DNA of 64,000 bases from Actinomadura sp. NBRC 104412. GTDB taxonomy: Bacteria > Actinomycetota > Actinomycetes > Streptosporangiales > Streptosporangiaceae. The notes under the pieces were generated by a model. The model saw only the letters and a program-made list of their open reading frames with translations, was not told the DNA's origin and did no database searches. Within the stretch, counting starts at the first letter, position 1, and each line of letters opens with the position of its first letter. The stretch is from NCBI RefSeq assembly GCF_030269515.1, contig NZ_BSTM01000020.1, positions 82,636 through 146,635 on the forward strand, read 5' to 3'. Made by a program: the position numbers and the translations under genes. Positions 58,605 through 64,000 of the stretch are shown in pieces.

Positions 58605-59915
58605 TCACGTGAGCGCGGCCAGGCGCTCGAACACGGGGGTCAGGCGCTCCACGAACCGTTCGGGGCGGCACACCTCGTCAAGGCGCGCCTCGTCCAGGCT
58701 CAGGCCCGCCTCGGCCGCGTGCTTGCGGAGCGTGTCGCGGAACGGCTCGCCGGTCTCCCAGGTCTCCATGGCCGCCTTCTGGACGAGCGGGTACGCCTCG
58801 TCGTCCCGGGACATGCCCGCCTCGACCAGTTCGAGCAGCACCGTCGAGGTGTAGATCAGCCCGCCGGTGGACTCCAGGTTGGCCCGCATCCGGTCCACGT
58901 CCACCACCAGCCCGGACATCAGCCTGTCGGTGAGGCTGAGCATGTAGTCCAGCGCGATCGACGCGTCCGGCAGGGTGATCCGCTCGGTGGACGAGTGCGA
59001 GATGTCCCGCTCGTGCCACAGCGGGATCCCCTCCATCACCGGGACGACCTGCGCCCGCACCACCCGCGCCATCCCGGCGAGCCGCTCGGAGATGATCGGG
59101 TTCTTCTTGTGCGGCATGGCCGAAGAGCCCTTCTGGCCCTTGCCGAACGGCTCCCACAGCTCCCTGACCTCGGTGCGCTGCCCGTGCCGCACCTCCAGCG
59201 CGATCGCCTCGCACACCGTCGCCATGATCGCCAGCGCGGAGACCCACTCGCTGATCCCGTCCCTGATCACCACCTGGGTGGAGACGTCCGCCGGCCTCAG
59301 CCCCAGCTTCGCGGCGACATGCCGTTCGACCGCCGGGTCGATGTTGGAGTAGGTGCCGACCGCGCCCGAGATCGCCATCACGGCGACCGCCTCGCGGGCC
59401 CGGCGCAGCCGGTCGCGGGAACGGGCCATCGCGAACGCGAAGTCGGCGACCCGGTGCCCCCACACATCGGGCTCGCCGTGGATGCCGTGCGTACGGCCCA
59501 CGCGAAGGGTGTCCCGGTGCTCCAAGGCGTGGTCGCGCAGCGTGGCCACCAGCGCGTCGGCCTTGGCCAGCAGGAGGTCGGTGGCCTCGGTCAGTTGCAG
59601 CGCCAGCGCCGTGTCGAGCAGGTCGGAGGACGTCATCCCGAAGTGGACGTACCGGGCGGCCTCTCGGGGCTCGGTGTTGTCCGCCCACGCCGACAGGAAC
59701 GCGATCACGTCGTGCTGGGTGACCGCCTCGATCGCGTGCACCGCCTCCGGAGTGGGCGGCGGCGCCTTGCGGATCGGCTCCACGACATCGGCCGGGATCG
59801 TCCCGGCCTCGGCGTGCGCCTCCACCACCAGGGTCTCCACCTGGCACCACAGCTCGTACTTGTGCGCGTCGCTCCAGACGCGGCCCATCTCCGGGAGGGT
59901 GTACCGCTCGATCAC
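58605..59915 (-). CDS. purB: Adenylosuccinate lyase
   Basis: 436 residues of the fumarase/aspartase superfamily. The signature GSSAMPHKKNPIISE is present, with TSSDLLDTALALQ and the His-containing RTHGIHGEP segment (general acid/base). It catalyses two fumarate-releasing steps in purine biosynthesis (SAICAR to AICAR, and adenylosuccinate to AMP). GTG start at 59915. It is downstream of purD on the same strand, with a 60-nt gap, and upstream of the MOSC gene; a purD-purB-MOSC transcript is likely. Confidence 0.96.
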   Translation of the reverse strand: MIERYTLPEMGRVWSDAHKYELWCQVETLVVEAHAEAGTIPADVVEPIRKAPPPTPEAVHAIEAVTQHDVIAFLSAWADNTEPREAARYVHFGMTSSDLLDTALALQLTEATDLLLAKADALVATLRDHALEHRDTLRVGRTHGIHGEPDVWGHRVADFAFAMARSRDRLRRAREAVAVMAISGAVGTYSNIDPAVERHVAAKLGLRPADVSTQVVIRDGISEWVSALAIMATVCEAIALEVRHGQRTEVRELWEPFGKGQKGSSAMPHKKNPIISERLAGMARVVRAQVVPVMEGIPLWHERDISHSSTERITLPDASIALDYMLSLTDRLMSGLVVDVDRMRANLESTGGLIYTSTVLLELVEAGMSRDDEAYPLVQKAAMETWETGEPFRDTLRKHAAEAGLSLDEARLDEVCRPERFVERLTPVFERLAALT

Positions 59916-59974
59916 CCCAACATTCTTCCAGGTGACGCGGTGCGCCCCGCCCTCGGGGCGCGGCGGCGCGCGGG

Positions 59975-61225
59975 TCAGGCCGGTGCCGCCGCCCGCAAGG
60001 CGATGTCCGAGCGGTGGTGCGAGCCGCGCAGCTCGATCCTCCCGACGGCCTCGTACGCGGCGGCGCGGGCGGCGGCCACGTCCGTGCCCGAGCCCACCAC
60101 GTTCAGCACACGGCCCCCGGCGGACACCAGCCGCCCCTCATCGTCGATCCCGGTGCCCGCGTGCAGGACGTAGGCCCCCGGCACCCGCTCGGCCTCCTCC
60201 ACGCCGCCGATCACGTCCCCCTTGACCGGGGACGCGGGATAGCCCTCGGCCGCGACCACGACCGTCACGGCGGCGCCCTCATGCCAGGACGGGCGGAACG
60301 CCGGCTCCAGGCCGCCGATCGCGCACGCCTGGAGCAGCGGGCCCAGCGGGGACGCCAGCCGGTCCAGGACGACCTGGGTCTCCGGGTCCCCGAACCGGGC
60401 GTTGAACTCCACCACCCGCACGCCCTTGGCCGTCAGCGCCAGACCCGCGTACAGCACGCCCACGTACGGCGTCTCACGGCGCCTCAGCTCGTCCACAGCG
60501 GGCCGGACGACCGTGGACATGACCTCGTCCACCAGACCCGGCGCCGCCCACGGCAGCGGGGTGTACGCGCCCATGCCGCCGGTGTTGGGGCCCTCGCCGC
60601 CGTCGTAGGCGCGCTTGAAGTCCTGCGCGGGCAGCAGCGGCACGGCCGAGTTCCCGTCGCACAGCGCGAACAGCGACACCTCGGGGCCGTCCAGGTACTC
60701 CTCGATGACCACCCGTCCGCAGGCGGCGGCATGGGCCACGGCCGCCGCGCGGTCCTCGGTCACCACCACGCCCTTGCCCGCGGCCAGACCGTCGTCCTTC
60801 ACCACGTACGGCGGGCCGAACTCATCCAGCGCGGCATGCACCTCCGCCTCGGACTCGCACACCCGTGCCGTGGCCGTCGGGACGTTGGCCGCGGCCATGA
60901 CCTCCTTGGCGAACGCCTTGGAGCCCTCGATCCGCGCCGCCTCGGCATCGGGGCCGAAGCACGGGATCCCGGCACGGCGCACCGTGTCGGCGACCCCCTC
61001 CATCAACGGCGCCTCCGGGCCCACCACGACCAGTTCCGCCCGCAGGCGCCCCGCCAGCTCCGCCACCGCCGTGGGGTCCACAGGGTCGATCGCGTGGTTC
61101 TCCGCGATCGCGGCCGTACCCGGATTGCCGGGCGCGCAGTGCAGGGCCGTGACCGAAGGGTCTCGATGCAGGGCGCGGGCGAGCGCGTGCTCGCGGCCGC
61201 CGGATCCAAGGACGAGTACTCGCAC
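59975..61225 (-). CDS. purD: Phosphoribosylamine-glycine ligase
   Basis: 416 residues, GARS/ATP-grasp enzyme of the second step of purine biosynthesis. The N-terminal VLVLGSGGREHALA, the ATP-grasp motifs AKEVMAAANVPTATA and YVVKDDGLAAGKGVVV, and MGAYTPLP plus FNARFGDPETQ are all present. Length is normal. GTG start at 61225 (GTGCGAGTACTC). Single-domain, not fused to purM/purN. First gene of a leftward purine unit. Confidence 0.97.
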   Translation of the reverse strand: MRVLVLGSGGREHALARALHRDPSVTALHCAPGNPGTAAIAENHAIDPVDPTAVAELAGRLRAELVVVGPEAPLMEGVADTVRRAGIPCFGPDAEAARIEGSKAFAKEVMAAANVPTATARVCESEAEVHAALDEFGPPYVVKDDGLAAGKGVVVTEDRAAAVAHAAACGRVVIEEYLDGPEVSLFALCDGNSAVPLLPAQDFKRAYDGGEGPNTGGMGAYTPLPWAAPGLVDEVMSTVVRPAVDELRRRETPYVGVLYAGLALTAKGVRVVEFNARFGDPETQVVLDRLASPLGPLLQACAIGGLEPAFRPSWHEGAAVTVVVAAEGYPASPVKGDVIGGVEEAERVPGAYVLHAGTGIDDEGRLVSAGGRVLNVVGSGTDVAAARAAAYEAVGRIELRGSHHRSDIALRAAAPA

Positions 61226-61624
61226 GCCCGGAGCCTATCCGCCGGTGACCGCGCGGCGGGCCACCCGGGGTGACCACCGACACATGCGCCTTGAGTGAAC
61301 CCCCGATGCGCTACAGGCGTCACACATCCGGGCCCGCACGCCGGGCTGGTAAGCTTCTTTCGGCTTATGGTCCTGTTGCCGAACCGCGAAGGGAGGTGGT
61401 CGGGATGAGTCCTGGTGATCCTTGCAGTACGCCGGAGACCCCTCACAGTCCGGAACCAACCGTTCTGAAACTCGTCCAACCGTCTGCCTCCATCAGGCGT
61501 CCGGCCAGGGCCTTCGCGCGCTCCCCTCGTCCATAGCCGACAGCAGGGTCGAGCGCGCCGAGGCGCGTGTCACATGTGCCCCTTCTGAGCGCATGCCCAG
61601 GCCGGCGGGTAAGGAGCACACCTC
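61226..61624 (+). promoter_or_regulatory. corA 5' leader region with an upstream ORF
   Basis: A 399-nt gap between purD (leftward) and corA (rightward). It contains a well-primed proline-rich ORF (61405-61536), listed separately, then a GC hairpin CGCGCC-GA-GGCGCG (61554-61567) about 60 nt before the corA start. TAAGCT at 61350-61355 has the TANNNT form of an actinobacterial -10 element, 55 nt before the ORF, with no convincing -35 element. The hairpin and ORF lie in what would be the corA mRNA leader. Regulatory function is inference. Confidence 0.5.
61405..61536 (+). CDS. Proline-rich upstream ORF (possible leader peptide) before corA
   Basis: 43-codon ORF with a near-ideal ribosome site (AAGGGAGGTGG; GGGAGG ends 8 nt before the ATG). 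It reads MSPGDPCSTPETPHSPEP, then TVLKLVQPSASIRRPARAFA and ends SPRP. Six of the first 18 residues are Pro, including acid-Pro steps DP and EP. The C-terminal half is basic (six Arg). It ends 88 nt before the corA start on the same strand. No membrane helix or homology is recognised. Proline-rich leader peptides upstream of Mg2+ transport genes (for example MgtL of enterobacteria) sense low Mg2+ or proline limitation; similarity here is by composition and position, not shown by function. Confidence 0.6.
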   Translation: MSPGDPCSTPETPHSPEPTVLKLVQPSASIRRPARAFARSPRP

Positions 61625-62728
61625 ATGGCCATGACACGAGTCCGTCCAGGACGTGCTACAAGGTCCCTGTTCAAGCCGCGTAACCGCACCCACGCCATGC
61701 GTGAGGCCGCCCGTCCCCGCGACACGGCCGTCATCGACTGGGCCGCCTACATCGACGGGCACCGCGTCTGTACCGACACCGTCGCCGACGCCGTACGCCT
61801 CATCCGCGACGGCGGCCTCACCACCACCGACGACGGCAGCGCCGGATTCGTCTGGGTCGGCCTGCACGAGCCGTCCGCCCTCGAACTGTCCGAACTCGCC
61901 GAGGTCTTCGGTCTGCACCCGCTCGCCGTCGAGGACGCCATCCACGCCCACCAGCGGCCCAAGCTCGAACGGTACGACGACGTCAACTTCTTCGTCATGA
62001 AGACCGTCGGGTACGTGCGCAAGGAACCCGGCGCCCCCGAAGCCGTCGAAACCGGCGAAATCATGATCTTCTGTGGCCAGGACTTCGTGGTGACCGTCCG
62101 GCACGGCACCCACGGCGAGCTCGGCTCCGTCCGCGAACGCCTCGAAAAGGACCCGGCCCGCCTCGCCCTCGGCCCCGCCGCCGTCCTCCACGCCATCACC
62201 GACCGCGTCGTGGACGGCTACGTCTGCGTCGCCGACGCCGTCCAGGAGGACATCGACGAAGTCGAAGAGGCCGTCTTCTCCCCCGAGCGCACCGACGAGT
62301 CCCGGCACATCTACCGGCTCAAGCGCGAGGTCATCCAGCTCAAGCGCGCCGTCGGCCCACTCGCCGGCCCACTCCGCTCCCTCGGCGGCCGCCGCTTCGT
62401 CCCCGCCGAGATCAAGGAGTACCTGCGGGACGTCGAAGACCACCTCACCCGCGTCCGCGAACAGGTCGAATCCTGCGACGAACTGCTCAACCCCATACTG
62501 CAGGCCCACATGACGCAGGTCACCGTCGCCGACAACAAGGACATGCGCAAGATCTCCGCCTGGGGCGCGATCTTCATGGTCCCGACCGCCATCGCCGGCA
62601 TCTACGGCATGAACTTCGACTTCATGCCCGAAACCCAATGGCGCTTCGGCTACCCGATGGTGCTCGGCATGATCGGGCTGGCCTGCCTCTCCCTCTACAG
62701 AGGCTTCCGCCGCAACGGCTGGCTCTGA
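61625..62728 (+). CDS. corA: CorA-family magnesium/cobalt channel
   Basis: 367 residues. A cytoplasmic N-terminal funnel domain (WVGLHEPSALELSELAEVF, LAVEDAIHAHQRPKLERYDD) and a long helix with VQEDIDEVEEAVFSPERTDE precede two C-terminal transmembrane helices (KISAWGAIFMVPTAIAGIYG, MVLGMIGLACLSLYRGF) with the selectivity signature YGMNFDFMPE between them. Forms a pentameric Mg2+ channel. ATG 61625 with AAGGAG 10 nt upstream. It is preceded by a leader with a proline-rich ORF and followed by a strong hairpin. Confidence 0.96.
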   Translation: MAMTRVRPGRATRSLFKPRNRTHAMREAARPRDTAVIDWAAYIDGHRVCTDTVADAVRLIRDGGLTTTDDGSAGFVWVGLHEPSALELSELAEVFGLHPLAVEDAIHAHQRPKLERYDDVNFFVMKTVGYVRKEPGAPEAVETGEIMIFCGQDFVVTVRHGTHGELGSVRERLEKDPARLALGPAAVLHAITDRVVDGYVCVADAVQEDIDEVEEAVFSPERTDESRHIYRLKREVIQLKRAVGPLAGPLRSLGGRRFVPAEIKEYLRDVEDHLTRVREQVESCDELLNPILQAHMTQVTVADNKDMRKISAWGAIFMVPTAIAGIYGMNFDFMPETQWRFGYPMVLGMIGLACLSLYRGFRRNGWL

Positions 62729-62732
62729 CATA

Positions 62733-62754
62733 TGTGGGGGGGCGACCCCCCACA
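62733..62754 (+). terminator. Hairpin right after corA
   Basis: TGTGGGGGG (62733-62741) pairs with CCCCCCACA (62746-62754), a perfect 9-bp stem with a GCGA loop, starting 5 nt after the corA stop. Confidence 0.85.
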
Positions 62755-63196
62755 CCCCCCGGTGCGGGGCGGGAGGCCGCGTCCCTGCGCTCGTAGAACT
62801 CGCTCCGGGCCACGGCCTCCCACCCCGGTAGGGGCTCCGCCCCTACGACCCCGGCAGGGGGCTCCGCCCCCTGCACCCCCGTTGGGGCTTCGCCCCTTGC
62901 CCCCGTTGGGGCTCCGCTCCTTGCCCCCGTTGGGGGCTTTGCCCCTTGCCCCCCTATGGGGCTTCGTCCCATTGGCCCGATTGGGGCATGGAGGAGCCGA
63001 CTCCTGGTGCCTTCAGGTCTGGGGTGGACGCGCCTTCGCTTGTTCCTGGCTGTGCGGGGGGCGACCTTCACCCGGGTGCGGGGTGCCTTCGCCCCTGCAC
63101 CCCCGTTGTGGTCGGCGGTATCGCAAGGTACGGCGATCCAATCGGCACTACGGATCGGCCGCTCGGCCAAATGGCGGATGTCAGCGTTGGATCCGC
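62755..63196. other. Gene-free region between corA and the SnoaL-like gene
   Basis: Apart from the hairpin array at 62827-62987, nothing coding is supported in this stretch. Codon usage in the long frames on both strands does not resemble neighbouring genes and there are no ribosome sites at their starts. 62988-63196 has no recognised feature. Confidence 0.5.
62827..62987. repeat. Tandem array of GGGGCTYCGCCCC hairpin units
   Basis: Six successive units of about 24-29 nt, each centred on a small hairpin such as GGGGCTCCGCCCC or GGGGCTTCGCCCC, separated by CCCCCGTT-type linkers, with a seventh weak copy (GATTGGGGCA). Units near the middle are the most alike (CGTTGGGGCTTCGCCCCTTGCCCC). The array lies in a gene-free stretch between corA and the SnoaL-like gene. 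Reading frames across it give Pro/Gly/Ala-rich translations that reflect the repeat and are not treated as genes. Confidence 0.8.
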
Positions 63197-63616
63197 TCAA
63201 GCCTCACCATCGAGGACTGCGGTGTTCTGGCACGCGGTCAGTCGCCACCGACCATCCTCCTTCGACATGACGAACAGTGGCGTGCCGACATCCCGCCCGT
63301 CCGATGTCCGGTACACCTGGAGCACCTTGACGGCGGCTACGTCGGGACGGATGAACAGCACGTGTTCCACCTCGAAGGTGACCGTCGAGTCCCGCATCGC
63401 GCCGGGGAGCACTTGATGGGTGAAAGCGGAGATCGCTTCGCGGCCGAAGAGACGTTTGCCTCCCCCCGTCGTCCAGATGGCGTCGGCTCGGAACAGGTCG
63501 GCGAACTCGTCGGGTAGCTCGTTGTTCTGGGAGTGCTCGACCGTGGCGACCACCTGCTTGATCGCTTCGATCTCGGCCGCCTCGCTCACGGACGCGTCGA
63601 TGTTCGTCGGACTCAT
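63197..63616 (-). CDS. SnoaL-like/SgcJ-EcaC family protein
   Basis: 139 residues with the NTF2-like cone fold pattern: AIKQVVATVEHSQNNELPDEFADLFRADAIW in outline, then FGREAISAFTHQVLPG and HVLFIRPDVAAVKVLQVYRT. Related proteins are annotated SgcJ/EcaC family oxidoreductases (TIGR02246) or nuclear transport factor 2 family; catalytic roles are mostly unproven. ATG 63616 has AGGGTGA about 5 nt upstream; the frame extends a few codons to a TTG. Its codon usage (more A/T at third positions than most of the window) hints at more recent acquisition, a weak observation. Confidence 0.88.
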   Translation of the reverse strand: MSPTNIDASVSEAAEIEAIKQVVATVEHSQNNELPDEFADLFRADAIWTTGGGKRLFGREAISAFTHQVLPGAMRDSTVTFEVEHVLFIRPDVAAVKVLQVYRTSDGRDVGTPLFVMSKEDGRWRLTACQNTAVLDGEA

Positions 63617-64000
63617 GGGTTCACCCTGCAACCTCAAGTGAGACTGAGGTCAACCATCGCGGCGCAGATGTAAACCCCTTGCCCCGAGGTTCGCCTGCCG
63701 GGCGGCTCGCGCTGCGGGCCGCCGCCTGGCCGTGCCCTGTGGGGGAGGAGAGGGATCAGGCGGAGGCTGGTGGGGAGGGCTCCCTGGTACTTCGCTGGGG
63801 TCCTGCCGTCCAACCGGCATCATGGCGGGTCCGTTGGGTTCTCCAGGTGTCTACGAAGGTGCATGACGGCCCTGGGGCCGCGTCCAGGCGGGTGGTGTAT
63901 GAGAAGGCCACCTCGCGATCTATTGATTAGTTAAGCACTGATTGCCTCAATTGTCACATCAGCATCATTGGTGTCGCTTTCGTGGCCGACTTTCTGGCAG
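63617..64000. other. Gene-free right end of the window, AT-rich at the edge
   Basis: No supportable gene. 63670-63900 is ordinary high-GC sequence. From about 63911 to 63985 the composition drops sharply (segments such as CTATTGATTAGTTAAGC), unlike the rest of the window. This could be a promoter region for a gene beyond the window, or the edge of an acquired segment; the sequence here does not decide. Confidence 0.5.

Noticed and set aside
61226..61624. M-box (ykoK) Mg2+ riboswitch in the corA leader
   Set aside because: No match to the conserved M-box core was found by eye; a covariance-model search (Infernal with the Rfam M-box model) would settle it.
62622..63200. Long minus-strand frame across the hairpin array, with repeated GA.PPTGA.. 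translation
   Set aside because: The repeats in the translation come from the GC hairpin array; no ribosome site, no homology and it overlaps the corA 3' end.
62732..63517. Plus-strand Pro/Leu-rich frame after corA
   Set aside because: Also a product of the hairpin array; it runs antisense into the SnoaL-like gene and lacks a start context.
63679..63930. Short plus-strand frame in the last 400 nt
   Set aside because: No ribosome site, low-complexity composition and it runs into the AT-rich end; not supportable.

Overview
The window is high-GC (about 70% or more by eye) actinobacterial chromosome with densely packed genes, many GTG starts and many 1-8 nt gene overlaps. CrgA, a class E sortase, the ftsW-pbpA-pknA-pknB block, mycothiol-type (MDMPI/DinB-fold) proteins and a PknG-GlnX-GlnH operon all point to Actinomycetota. 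The style fits Streptosporangiales/Streptomycetales-like genomes (for example an Actinomadura-type organism), but that placement is inference. No rRNA, tRNA, CRISPR array or intact insertion sequence was seen.

Layout. 1-10 kb is a morphogenesis and division block close to where many actinobacteria carry oriC: 3' end of ftsW/rodA, pbpA, kinases pknA and pknB, a small membrane protein, class E sortase, crgA, a DnaA-box-like array, rhomboid protease, cyclophilin, a membrane protein and a LbetaH acetyltransferase. 10-14.3 kb holds a DEAD-box RNA helicase, a rhodanese, a GlxA-type regulator and an unknown gene. 14.3-20.3 kb is a probable nitrogen-compound catabolic island (APC permease, deacetylase-fold amidohydrolase, agmatinase-family ureohydrolase, two SDRs) with a divergent PucR regulator, followed by a macro-domain pseudogene. 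20.6-24.7 kb: an ECF sigma factor with a SnoaL-like tail coupled to an MDMPI-fold protein, a DHA2 exporter and a second MDMPI-type protein. 24.7-30 kb: a secreted protein with a two-component system, RecQ and a HAD phosphatase. 30-37.4 kb: small membrane proteins, an apparently inactive SF1-helicase-like coiled-coil protein, a CDF transporter and two CNNM/CorC proteins.

37.8-47.5 kb is one tightly packed seven-gene operon: coiled-coil protein, PknG-like kinase, PP2C phosphatase, VWA protein, FHA protein, GlnX-like membrane sensor, GlnH-like binding lipoprotein. Zinc-ribbon modules recur in the kinase, phosphatase and FHA protein. The layout suggests that an amino-acid signal enters through GlnH/GlnX and is relayed by the PknG/PP2C/FHA module. 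A 17-nt tandem repeat between pknG and the phosphatase gene makes three four-codon micro-ORFs.

47.5-64 kb: STAS protein, PlsC, a lipoprotein, an NfeD-like/flotillin pair, a NrtR-like Nudix regulator, a PLP aminotransferase, a large wHTH regulator, a divergent MurA, a MOSC protein, purB, purD, and a CorA Mg2+ transporter preceded by a proline-rich upstream ORF with a strong ribosome site. An array of GC hairpins and a SnoaL-like protein follow, then a gene-free right end that turns AT-rich.

The most interesting items are the proline-rich leader ORF before corA, the micro-ORF array before the PP2C gene, the zinc-ribbon PknG operon, the inactive helicase-like coiled-coil protein and the helically phased DnaA-box-like array.
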